From NCBI GenBank assembly GCA_001599595.1, contig BCHH01000001.1, positions 1,081,935 through 1,145,934 of the forward strand: DNA of 64,000 nucleotides. Direction: 5' to 3'. The notes under the pieces were generated by a model. It did no database searches. It was not told the origin of the DNA and saw only the letters and a program-made list of their open reading frames with translations. This document shows positions 13,639-25,600 of this stretch, piece by piece (the stretch's first letter is position 1; the number at the start of each line of letters is the position of its first letter). This DNA is from Beverwykella pulmonaria (Eukaryota > Ascomycota > Dothideomycetes > Pleosporales > Melanommataceae). The position numbers were made by a program, and so were the translations under genes.

Positions 13639-13860
13639 TCAGCTGCCCCCGTACTGCCGCAGCTCCTCCACTATCTCAAAAAAGGAAGAGTTAAATGAAA
13701 AGAGAGTAAGTCTCTCCTGCAATTTTGATGCCATCATCTGTCTTTCTCTTCCTCCAGCATGATGCATATCGCTGTGCAGCTGTTCTAAAAGAACATCATC
13801 ATCCCGATCCGCGCACTCATCAAATGCTCCGTAAAGATGCCAAGCAGTTTGCACGTACAT
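13639..13860 (-). CDS. Small acidic helical ORF, uncertain
   Basis: The frame from ATG 13860 encodes 73 residues rich in Glu, Asp, Gln and His, with a helix-like pattern and an ending EELRQYGGS. It lies 370 bp downstream of the kinesin stop on the same strand. The frame is open upstream to about 13917 without an ATG, so an upstream exon may be missing. The composition looks more coding than its surroundings, but no family is recognised. It could equally lie in the kinesin 3' untranslated region. Confidence 0.3.
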   Translation of the reverse strand: MYVQTAWHLYGAFDECADRDDDVLLEQLHSDMHHAGGRERQMMASKLQERLTLFSFNSSFFEIVEELRQYGGS

Positions 13861-14228
13861 TCTGAGGGATCCTGCAATCTCCTCCGCAAGAGAAGAATAT
13901 TCCACCGAGTCCCAAAAAAATTAATTTGAAAGAAATGAAAGTAGGTATAAAATGGGGTATGAGCTGCAAGTAAAAATGTGAACATAGAAGAGAAGCTGGT
14001 AAAACCCTCCAGCACGTCCTCATTTACGTTCGATGCTTATATGCGGAGCCCAGGCGTTGCAAATCGTCGGTGAAACATAAAGACATCTCGAAGGGAAATA
14101 ATATAAACAGCATCGAAGCAAACGTGTGAGGTGTATCGGGGTATGTAATCCTTTCCCTTAGCGCCGGTAAAAGCAGATGCGTGATGTGTATCCGAAGCGA
14201 AACAGCACCTAGGGTGATGACCGAAGAC

Positions 14229-17200
14229 TTAGAAGCAATTCAGGGTGCTCTTCTTCTTCTTATTATTCTTATTGGGGTTGTTGAGTGCCGCCATCCGGGC
14301 TTCCAGGTGTGCGCGCTCTGCCTCGACGCGAAGCCGGGCATTGCGCTCCTCTTCGACGGCTTGTAGAGAGTGTCGCGCCATGCTGCGCTCCTTTCGCATC
14401 ACCGCCAGCTCTTCCTCGAGACTATCACACTTCTTCCTCCATTTCTCCTCTTCTTTCTTTGTCTTCTGAGTGGAAGATTCCAAATCTGTCAGTGCATCTT
14501 CCAGAGTAGCCGTGAGCTGCTTCTCAGCGAAAAGGTGCTTTTCAATAGTACGGATACGGGCTTCCTGGTCCTCGACCAACTGCGCGTGTGCAATGTCTTT
14601 GCTTTGATGGCGTGAGGTGGGTGGGGAGGGTGCCTGGTTTGGAGGCGGGCTTCCAGGTAAAGGCGGAAGGGGAATAGCCGGAGGAGGTGAGGGCAAGGAG
14701 TTGTGTGAAGTGCTCTTGCGAAGATTCGAATTGTTTGAATTGGATCTCTGGAGAGTCTCCCGGGGATCAATTGACTCGCGATGGGCGGAAGCTCGCTGCG
14801 CATCCAACAATTGTGACTAGTCTGATTAGCAGTGCCCTAATCTCATCTGGTGAATATTCGACTTACCTCTAGCAGAGCAATCTTTATGCGAGAGTCCTCA
14901 ACTTCCTTTTCGATCGCGTCTTTGCGGTTCATGGCATCGGTGAGCTCTCGGCTACGCTCTGTTTGTAGGGCAGACAATCGGTTGTTCGCTGCCTCATGCT
15001 GATCCCAGTTCTGGTTCAGCTGGTCTTCGAGCTCTTGAACAAGTCTTGAGCTCCTGAGCTCTTTCGCGTTAACCAACTCAAGTTCTTTGACCGTTTCTGC
15101 GTTAGTGAGCTTCAGTTCTTTAACAGTGCCGTTCAAGTTTTCAACAGTCTTCGCAGATTCCGCAAGTTCAGCTCTCGCTGATTGGAGGTCATTGTTGGCC
15201 TGCTCCATGCGAGCTGATAACGACTTTCTCTCAGCGACCAAAAGCTCGATTTCGGACTGCACCTTAGTCATGTCCGCTTCCACATTCAGAACGGAGGAAA
15301 TTCCTTGTAATAGACCTTCCATATCCGCTTTGGCTTGGCCAAGGTCTGAACGAAGTGCTCGTGTAGAATCCTCTTTTGTGACAAGCTCGGCAGTAAGCTT
15401 CTCAAGCTCAGCCGCGTGCGATTGTTTCAGAGAATCTAGGCCTTGTTGGTGGATATCGATAGCTGATTTGTGTTCTTCAATCTGCTTCTCGAGATTGGAG
15501 ACGAGTGATCGGTGGGTATCCAGCTCTTTCTCCGTAAGCTGTCTGGCCTCGGCATCTTCCTCCACCTGTTTGATAATGTTGGAATGAGATAGTTCGAGTT
15601 CCGCAAGACGGGCGGCATTGTTTACAGCAGTGAGCCTATGCTCATCCACTTGGGTATTCAGAGCAGCGATCATCTCGGCATGCTTTGCCTTCTCTTGTTC
15701 AAGCTCAGCTTCAGCATGGACACCCTTAGCCTGCTCCAGCTCGGCGATGCGGGAGCCGTGTTCAGCTTCAAGCTTCCTCATGGCAGATTCAAGCGCCTGG
15801 ACAGTCTCGAGATGTTGTTTCTCCGAAACCTTCGCAGCTTCGATCGCTTGCAAATGTTTCGACTGCCATTCATCAACTTCCTCTTGGAGCCTAGCAATTC
15901 GATCCTGTGATACGTCTTCATCTTCAGGACCATGGTGGTCGATCGATCTTGAAGCTGGAGGCGAAACTTGTCGAGGGGAAAGGGGCTCATGGAGGGACTC
16001 GGGAGTCTGGAGTGATGCCTTGAGACTGTCAACCTGTTCTTGCAACTCCAACTCTCGCTGAGCATGCGAATCCTTGAGCTCCCTCATCTGCTCTTCATTC
16101 TGCTTGATTTGGCCCTGCATGGTCGCAACGATAGAAATATCTAGAGGCGATCCCGCTTTCAAACTGGACCTTTCTTTCGTCAGGCCAGTGATCATAGCCA
16201 TCTTGCCCTCCATCTCCTTTCGTACAGACGTGACCTCACTTTCCAGAGCCTGCACGCGCTCGGACCGTATGTGGAGTTCAGTCATGATGGCATTTAGGTT
16301 GAGCTCAAAGTTTTGAATGATGTCCGGTTGATCTTCAAAGTTTTCTAACGCCATGTTGCGAAGCGAGGCAAAGGCACGGTTGGATCGATCGTTGGTCACC
16401 ACATTCTGGCTTGACTTGCGACGGATAATCTGGGCCGTGGGCGAAGTTGGGCGCGCCATTTGGGCCTTCGTTACTTCGGACTTCAACTCTTCCACATAGT
16501 CCAGAGTGTCCTGATGCTGCTCATGCAGATCTGAGTAATTTTGGTGCAGCTCGACCATGCGCTGCTCCTTCTCTGCATGCAATTTCTTGAGTACCTCCAG
16601 CTCTTGCAGTAAGGTTGCCTCGTCCTGTACAAGGTGCTGCTCCTCGGTCGGAGCTGCTCTGAGCTGAGCTGTCTCGGCTTCAGATGTCTCGGTCTCCTCA
16701 CCCTGAGTCGTCATATTACCAGATTCGGCTAAAGACAATTCTGCAGACAATGTACGCGAGGATGGTGGCTGTCCATCCTCTTCCTTGAGTCCATTCACCC
16801 CCGCCTCTGCTAAAAAGGATGTTGGCCGAGAGGACGATGCAAGAGACGGGCTACGGTGACGTGCTTCGTCTACGGCGTCCTGCAGTGTAGCCAAGGTACG
16901 TAAGGCCTCTTGGTACTTGCTGTGAAGCCTGTCGTAATCTTCAACTGTACCCTCGTGCTCCACGCGGAGATCGAAGAGCTCTTGAGTGACAGATTCCAGC
17001 TTGTCGTGAACATACTTTGATTGGGCAGGGCTTTGAGGGACGTCGACAGCTTCTTCGGGTGACAGGCCTTTAGTCAAAACGGCAGGGACTCCCCGGTCTT
17101 CGTCATACTCTTCCGCTCTGTCTTTGGTGCCAGGTTCAGCGGCTCCTGCAGTTGAAGGTCTCTCCGCGTCGTCTTCTTCGGCAATTGCGTGAACGTTGGT

Positions 17201-19639
17201 GTTGAATTGCCGATTGCTGCCGCCAGAGGATCGCTTCTCGAAGAAAGGATCACTGTTCTTCTTTGAATGACCATTCGCTAGAGGGTCCTCGCCTTTGGCT
17301 TCTGTCTGGCGAATGTTATCAAGCTCGTATAGCAAATTATCAAGTTTGCCAACACTCCGCTGTCGTTCGACTACGTGCTTGAGGCGCTCAATTTCTCTTT
17401 GCATCAGCTCAACTTCTTGTTCGTTTTCTGCAAGACGTTCTTCGAGTGTGGAAATGTATTCCTCACAGCTTGACTCATTCTCGCGGGCCTTCTGGAGCTT
17501 CTCACGCAGATCCGAGATAGTGGTGTCGTTCTTCTCGATTCCAGACGCAGAGCTGTCGACTTGAACCTCAAGGGATTTGACATACTCCTCATTGCTTGCT
17601 TCGCGGTCCATTGCCTTCTGCATGCGAGCTTGCAGTTGTTGTGTTTGACTTTCCAGAAAAGCGATTCGCGTTTCCTTTTCGAGCAGCTCACTCTCGTTAG
17701 TCGAAAGAGAAGACCGAGTATTGGACAGCGAAGACTCCAGACTCTGAATAGTCTTCTCATACTCGAGAACAACAGACTCTACAGCTTCAGCGAAAGAGTT
17801 AGATCGCTTCAGTCGGTCGAGTGCAGAGTCACCTATAGTATCCTTCAACATTGGCGTATCTGCAGAATCATTATCGCGAACTTTGGTGATTTCCGAAATC
17901 AACTTCGCATGCCGACCGCTCAAAGCATTGTAATTTTCTTGGATATCAAGCATCTGATTGTGAAGTTCAATCTCGCGTTCTGCTTGTCGTTCAGCACGTT
18001 CCTGCGGGTTTGCCTTCTTTCTCTCTGTTCGTTCGGATATCCTGATTTGATCGCGCAAAAACTGCACTTCGGCTCGTAGCCTGTCAATTACAGCCTGTTT
18101 GTCGCTGTCATCAGAGACCTGTTGGATCTGTGGTTTGATCTGAATAGCGCGAGCGCGCTGTGCGTACTGCACCGTGTTCAAGGTTTCGCTCAGGTGGAAT
18201 TCGGCAGGGTTAACACAAGCAATCATGTAGGTGATGGCATTTCCGCCGAGGGAGTCTTGAAGGAGACGGGTAAGTGTCGAGTCTCGATAGGAAACGTGCG
18301 AGCCGTGCGACCGGGAAGATAGCTGGGAAATGACCTTGCCCAAACTTGCAAGTCCTGCATTAATCGAGATGCCCTCCTTTGCTCTCTCCCCTTGAGCGTG
18401 TGTGTTCTTCATCCTCTCACTACCCGCCAAATCCACAAAGTGAAGTTTACTGTCAACGGTAATCCAGTTTTCGCTTCCACCTGACATAGCTTCAATGGGG
18501 ACTGACATGCGCTTCTCGCGGGTGGTTAAGGGCGTTGTGGCGCTCTTCTTCTGGATCAGATTCAAGCTGAAAACGGCGTGTGAACGAGAAGACTTTGCGT
18601 TGACGGCTGTTGCATCGGTCTGACGAATCGAAGATCCAAAATTTAGCGCATTCAGGAGGTCTTCCGTAGAGTTGATCGGAACCTGTGTGAGGCCCGTGAG
18701 GAGAATGCGGCCCTTTTGATCTTGACGGATGGCGACAGTGGGTCGTTCGTGTAGTGGAGTCATTTCCGGAATGAGGAGATCACGGAGCTGCTCGTTGTAG
18801 ATCTACCTTTGGTCAGTGGTGTTAAGTGGATTCTATATCGCTTTGCATACCTCAACATATGTTGCTACCATCTGCCAGTTCCTCTTCGAAGATGGTTTCG
18901 CGAAGCTCTGCATTGATATTCCAGATATCCGTGATGGGGCACGGATGCCTGAGCCAGAGGTCCGGCTGTTCCCGTCCAGTTTGTCAAATAGTATAGTTGC
19001 TGCCCGAGGTATGATACCTAAACACGACGGTCAGTGAGATGCCCTTGCCAATGCCCACAATCGTATGTAGATAGAGAGTCACGCGTACCCATGATTTTCT
19101 GATCGCCCTGTTCCCGCGGACCCGTCGTGCCCATTGTGTATGACTTTCCCGCGCCGGACTGGCCATATGCGAGAATCGACACATTGTATCCCTGGACAAA
19201 AGAGCTGACGCTCTCGGTCACGTATTCGAAAACACCCTCCTGCTCCTCGTCTTCGCCAAAGACGCGGTCGAAAACAAACACCTTCCGTCCCCCGGAGGCA
19301 TCGACAGCGAGACTCGAGGCCGAGGTGCCTTGACAAATGGATCCCCGGAAGCGTTGGGGGACCAGATCGTAGCCCGGATCCCCAGCCTTTAGCGGAGGGC
19401 GAATGCGGACAGCTGCATCGGAATTTTGGTTAGTGTGTTGCGATTGCGCGTAGCAGCTGTGGCGCAAACATACCGACTTTAACAGCGGTCCTGTTGTCCT
19501 CGTCTGAGGAGGCACGACTGCCACCGCCCTGCTTGCTGCTCATGCTCAGTCTGCTGGAGCTGCGGTTTGAACGGATCATTGCGCTCATGGGACGCTGAAT
19601 TCCCAACCCGCCAGCCGGCGACCCAGGAGGAGAAGCCAT
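14229..19639 (-). CDS. Kinesin motor protein with long coiled-coil stalk
   Basis: Five exons: 19474-19639, 19089-19412, 18851-19017, 14867-18802 and 14229-14816. The introns are 48-71 nt and the exons join to 1726 residues. The N-terminal motor has the P-loop GQSGAGKSYTMG at about 138, switch I NAKSSRSH at about 290 and switch II DLAGSER at about 343, so ATP-driven microtubule movement is expected. From about residue 450 to 1500 the chain is almost continuous heptad-type coiled coil (E/K/Q/L-rich), implying a dimer. A Pro-rich linker follows, then a final coiled coil ending in a lysine run and STLNCF. N-terminal motor plus long stalk suggests a plus-end kinesin, perhaps kinesin-4-like, but I cannot fix the subfamily. 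ATG 19639 is used because the extension to 19651 starts at GTG. Confidence 0.93.
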
Positions 19640-22600
19640 TTCTGCCGGCACGCGGCTGTGCCGTTATTGAATCGTCGGGGCGTGCGCAATTCCTCAGGCA
19701 ACTGGTGTATCGGCGGTGGTCTGCTTGTAATGCAAAGCGCAGGCGGAAGCCGTCGAGAATAAAGTGGTTGAGTATGGGGGAGCCGCGGTTGTCATGCGGG
19801 ACGGGCTGTGGTTGGGGCGGCGAGCGCAGCGCGAGAGTGTGGTGGATTTAGCCTGGAAGGGCTTCTTCCAGCGATAGAGGCGCGACGCAGCGGAGAGGGC
19901 GAGGTGAAAGCCACGGTGAAGGTGGATGGCAAGGCTAGGGATGGGGTGCAAGAGGAATATTTTTGTGGTGAGAACAGCTGCAGGGTGTTGGAGGTCACTG
20001 CGTGTGAATTGGTGCCATAACACGCAAGCCCCTGGTCGTAGCCGGCAGCTCAGGGGAGACTGATAGCCCGCCTGCAGAGAGTCAAGAAGCAGACAGGCCC
20101 CGTTGGTTAGCGAGCGAAGAAGCCCTGCCGCACGCCTCAAGGCCTGCGGTGGAAGAATCGGTATTGGTACATAATGGCACAGTACTTCTGGCACGCCCTC
20201 GCCCACCAACATGGACATGGCAACTGCTGCCCTCACCCTCGCCCCTCGGCCTGGCAACACTCACTCGGGCGGCTTCGCGTTCTGCGCGCCTTCTGTGCAT
20301 GCTTGCTTGTTTGCCCCTCTGGGTCCTGCGCCGGCCCACGCCTCGACGGCTGGCCGCGCCCACGGAGCAGCATATCGCCAGTGTGCGCAGCGTCGCCCTG
20401 CGAACCTGGGAAATTGAAATTGCCCGAAAGCCCATCCCCTGCGAGCGCGGACGGCGGTTGGCGATGACAAACCTTGCTTGTTCTCACCATGACAGTACAT
20501 GGGATTACGACACGCCCGCCCGCCTCATCCAAGGTGCGCTCTAGCCGCTTCACTGTCAACGTTTCTGCTTAGAACTCCTGCCGGCGATCGCAGCGCGAGT
20601 GGAGTGGAGTGGCGTCGTCGCTCACTTCCTCCGGGCTTCTGCGTGCTAACCCGAACCAGCACCACTCCAAGCAGATGCGCTCCCTGCGCTCCTGCGTCGC
20701 GGTCGCTGCCAGACGGGCATCCCTCTCCACCTGCCCGGTTCCCTCCCTTCGCGCCCATGTGCGCACAAGCGAAGCAAAGCGCGAAACGCCCAGCTTCTCA
20801 GCTCAATGCTTCATCACAGCTTCTCAATGCGCCCTCGAGGAACCTCCATATCCAGTCCGGATCAGCCTGCCCGAGTCGCGCACGCGTCTCCCCACCACGC
20901 GAGCCTACGCCGATGCAGTATGGGCTACGTTTCATAAACGGCCATGCCGAACTCCTCGCGGATACAGAGGCGGGCGAGTACTTCGCCCTCCTGACTTGCC
21001 AAGATACGGCAAGGCCAGTCTCGGTACTAAGGTGACCAAGGTTGCAGGCCAATTGTGATGAATCCTGCTTGATGAGCCATTGCACCAGCTACAGTTGCAT
21101 TTGCCTACCCTAATCAAAGTTTAGTATGAACGTCAATCTGATCCTGCCAACACGCCCACGGAACTTGCGAAAGTCCCTTCTGGCGCAAAGTATATGCGTC
21201 CGCTTTTCATGTCGTCCGCCCATTGCCCATCTTGCCGCGCGTGGCTTGCAGACCAGCTAGCCCAAAAGCCCACCGCGGCCCCTTTTTCCACCAGATCGAT
21301 TTCGACGTCCTACAGTATGCTCAAAAATTTGACGCCGTCACGTTCCAAGATCCGGGACTCGTACGATTGAACACTTCGCACATTTCCTGGTCAGTTGCTT
21401 GTGGGTCGGTGAGCGATCAGAGCACCTGCATGTAAATTGCAGTCTAACCGCATTGCGCACGAAGAAGATAATTCTTGCAGCAGGACAACCGCAAATGGTC
21501 TGTGCTGCCTATCGCAAATCCACAAACTTTCATGGCACCTTCAACGGCATCCTCCGGGATTCCTCCCGCCAGGCCCTAAATGTACTCTTCAAGGCGGAAG
21601 AAGAACGGGAGACGACTTGCGCCACCTCGCCTTATATTGAAGCAAAACACTGTTCGGCGTAAAAGAGTTGCAGTCTGGAAATACGACAGCATTAGCAAAT
21701 CATCTAGGATATTTATTAACTTTCCAACTTTCCAAGTATTCAATAACGCCCTATATCTCTACCTAATCAGGGCTTCATAAACACACATGAGAGTCACTTG
21801 AATCTATGTATCGTTTGGTCTGACAGTGGGCAGCTGGCATCTGCGTCAGCCACCGGTGACATGAATAGCCTCTAGCTGCAACTATGAAGCCCATTGAACA
21901 CTTGCGGCGAGCGTCAGTTGGGGGTTTTACCCCGCGCTAAATAGTGAGGATTGGCTTCCTAGATGATCCGCGCTGGGATGCGTGCAATATCACACATCAA
22001 GCCTCAAACTTCAACATCATTTGCTCCGTAATGAGCTTTCCCCAAGGACATCCTGACAATCTCCGGTCTGCCACCACTCTCCTCCCCGCCTTCCCCGCCT
22101 CCTCAGATCCCGAGAAGCTCAATTAAATGACTTGTTCTGCTAGAGCGAACTTCAGAATGCCAGGTTTCGGCTTAAGATGAGGGAAGAGGCTCCTTCTACT
22201 CCTTCCAAAAGCAAAGCTATCACTATTAGTCTTTACACAAAACTTAGAGGATGTGAAAGCTTGACATCCGGCGTCGGCATCCCTCCATCCCGAGTCCTAA
22301 ATAAAAGCATCATCGCATCATTTTTCTTATCTAGCATCATATCTCATTCTTCGAGGCCACGTGCAATTGCACCACCCATCCATGAGACAGGCATATATGC
22401 ACAGTAGTCTCCAGGTTTGCATCTGCTGTCCTACAGTACCCACCGTTGAGCCAGTGTGCTGCACCACTGCAAAACTTGCTGGTGAAGTGGGGTTCTGGCA
22501 GCAGTTTTACGACGTCTAGCGTAGACGTGCTTTATACGAAGTGAGGCTTATGTGGGACTTCAACCCGTACGCATGCACGATACCTCACCTCTTCACACTT

Positions 22601-25600
22601 TCGCCATGTCCGTCTCACTTCCAACAATACTCTCTCACGTATCCTTCGTTTTCCTCTCCAGCCACCAGTGTTAAACGGCGCTACAGATCCTTGTCAGGCT
22701 TCTGGCGAACAGATCAGATACTCGCGGTTAGACATGCCCCGCTCTCATATTACCCGCTCGGCTTCTCTATTTACACGGTGCAGAACATCGAGCCTAGATC
22801 ACCTCTGCGACTGGGCTTGCGAAGATTTTCCGGTAGAGCTAAAGCAAGAATTGCGGGGAAAACACGAACGACCAGAAACTTAAATTTTACCGCACGACAC
22901 TGCATCGATGCAGCACAGCGAGGGAGTCAACACCTGCCAGATATTAGCCTGATGTTAACATGCAAGACGGCGAGTCAGGTGGCGACTATCACCTGTCGCT
23001 TTCTATTTACAGTTACGGTTGGATTGACCACTAATCTTTCGATGCAAAATCTAATCGGCTTGTTTCGCCTTCTCCAGGTTTGCCGAAGTAGTTCCTGGTT
23101 CGTGGTACATGTTCAAAACATCAAGACCGTTCCCTGCCTCCATTCTTTATCTCGTCTTCCTACCGAATCTTGCATGACACTATAATCTCACCATCAATAG
23201 CTTCAGTACCTGATATAGAAGGTCTATCACTTGACTTCCTCCTTCGTACCTTCATCACGGTAGAGCTGACCCCGGGGTGGGGGACTTGCAACCGCAATCC
23301 GAATTCCCCAGGTCACACGACGTTTGGTAACAATAAAATATGTCACGAGATGATATACCCTCTGTCGTTAGTTAGGTGGTACACCAACACCACGCCAAGA
23401 AAACAGAAAAAGAAAAATTTAGGCGACCACGGAATCCCCAGAGCTGATTTAGGTGGAGAAGCTGGGGTGATCGAATCTAGATTGCAACTGTAAATGCAAG
23501 AACATCGTCAGTGGCGCCATGCAAATGCAAAACGCGCCGTAAGTTTCCCACGGCACAAATGACATGTGCCAAGTTCAACTTCAACCATTAACGCTTCAAA
23601 CCATCAAACCTTCACTTCCTTTCTACCGTCAGGCCCTAGCCTCCTCTCGGAATCTCCGAAGCGGTGCTCTCACAGCGCAGCGCTTGAGCGCCAAATGTCT
23701 ACTGTAGATTGCGGCCAGACGCCTCAGGTCATGGGTAGTGTTCCTCGAATGTTGTTCTGAAAGAAAAAAAAGGCCCGTATGCTGGGGGGCAGAACTTAAT
23801 CTTCATGCCGGGATACCGCAGGCAGATGGGTGGATGTTGCTCACGCTTTGTAAGGAATTTTTCGCCTTTTGCGACGAGCTTGAGAGTAATGGACCGAGGG
23901 ACTGGCGAGAAATGTCATGCTCGAAACGCAAAAGCAAAATCCAGGAAGCAAACAGTGCAATTGTCCCTCCAATCTTGACTAAGGAACGTCTTTCCCAGCG
24001 TTGGGACGACTGCATCTTTCAACACGAAATGTCACACCCCATCACATGGACACCCCATCTCCCCTTTATCCTTAGAAGTCTCACCTTTCTCCCATATTCA
24101 GCCCATAACTTGCACTACCGCCACCTACTCCGCTCTTAGACTTCTACGTCTCCGTCGCTATAAAAAAACTTTACTTTGTCGCAAACTCACTCAACGTTTC
24201 AAACCTTCTACGAGTCAGACACGCGCATGCATCATCGCCCCTCACCTACCTCCTTCCACATCCGTTCCGAGGTACATTTTCAGATCTCGCCGCGCATTAT
24301 CGGATCGGAAGCGGGATCGGGTATGCGAGGGGAGATCTGTATGGAAATTCTGGGGAAGTTGTGCGACGTGGAAATGGTACGCGAGGAGCGATATGTATAG
24401 GTGCGATGTTATTGCATGAGACTGTAATGCGTTGCATGCATGCAGATGAACTGATGTGGTTTGGAGGCTTCGGTGGAAGGGGAATATGGGTTCGCGGTAG
24501 ACAGCGTGTGGTGGTTATCTTGAAGAGAATGGGGTGGTGTGGTGGGGTGGGTATTGTGGGATTTGATGCGCGGCTTCAGATAGTGATCTTGTTCATGATC
24601 AATATCTCATCCGGTTGTTCAATGTTTTGTATAACATCTTGTTATATCTATCTGTACTCCATGCTATTATTTGGGTTTCTCGACTCCTTGCCGTTGTTTA
24701 TTAATCGCATTCAGTAGATCAGGAACACTCATGCGCTCATGAAATTCTCTTATGTCCTACATATCCACTCTGGGTCTGCCACTCCCAAATTGGCATATGC
24801 TCTCGAGACCCTATGATATACTTTATTCGCTTTCAATATTTGCTTGCAAGAGCTCCTGAGCTCCTGAATTCCTATAAAAGAAGGTGTCTGTCGCTTTCTG
24901 AGTCTCTATTTCACTTTCTACTATATTCCCGCAAGGCTCGGCTGTGCTCTATGCAGGCCATTCTCTCTTGCACCACGCGGTAGATATGATTTGGCGCATC
25001 AGTATCTCGCGCCTCTACCTTACCCTATGTCGGAACGGTGGCTACGACATATTCATTTCGCAATCTCTGTCACTACTATCAACATAGTATTACTACGTAT
25101 ATCAATTCTATTTGATCTACCTTATTTCTAGACCTTGCAATGTTAGTACGTTTATCGATATGGCAATGCACGAGAATGCACATATCCTGTTTTATGTTCG
25201 TCAGAGTGTTTCCAGTGACACGTTAAGAAATAGTTACATCTAGATATACAAATAAATACTAGACATGGCTAAAAACTTCAGCTGGGCTCATCATCGCGAT
25301 CAACATATATACGATACTAGCATAATGCGCATAGATTTCAAGATCTCACCTGGTCATTTCTTTCTCTTTTAGTAGTGGAACATACATTGGCGTAGTATAT
25401 TGCCACTATCATATTGCTTCAGGATTCAGAGTTCGTTATGGGTTTTCAGGTTGTTTCATAATTACCATGGCTTGCTTCCCTCTCGCAGAATTTTTGGCTT
25501 CCATGTACCGCCTGGCCTCTTTACTGTGGCGGATGGCATGTGCGCGAGCGGTTCATGGGATAGCGATACGGCGAGGTAACTCGCGGTGGAAGGTAGGCTT

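Larger units (their letters stand above)
5917..14228. other. Long gene-poor interval, 8.3 kb
   Basis: This interval lies between the start of the Ime2-like gene and the end of the kinesin gene, both on the minus strand, so its left part is probably the upstream control region of the kinase. From about 6.3 to 7.9 kb it is GC-rich with overlapping open frames on both strands, which I regard as composition artefacts. It holds a CAG microsatellite, a paired CACGTG site and a GATATC repeat (listed separately), possible minus-strand spliced exons at 12-13.3 kb, and a small ORF at 13.6-13.9 kb. No recognisable protein domain was seen. Confidence 0.5.

Noticed and set aside
15087..16061. Ser-rich plus-strand ORFs
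   Set aside because: Antisense shadows of the kinesin coiled-coil coding region.
20149..21085. Many overlapping ORFs of 60-180 codons on both strands
   Set aside because: GC-rich, stop-poor DNA opens all frames at once; products are Arg/Pro/Ala-rich without domains.
22541..23185. 214-codon plus-strand ORF
   Set aside because: No domain, membrane pattern or signal; composition resembles translated non-coding DNA.
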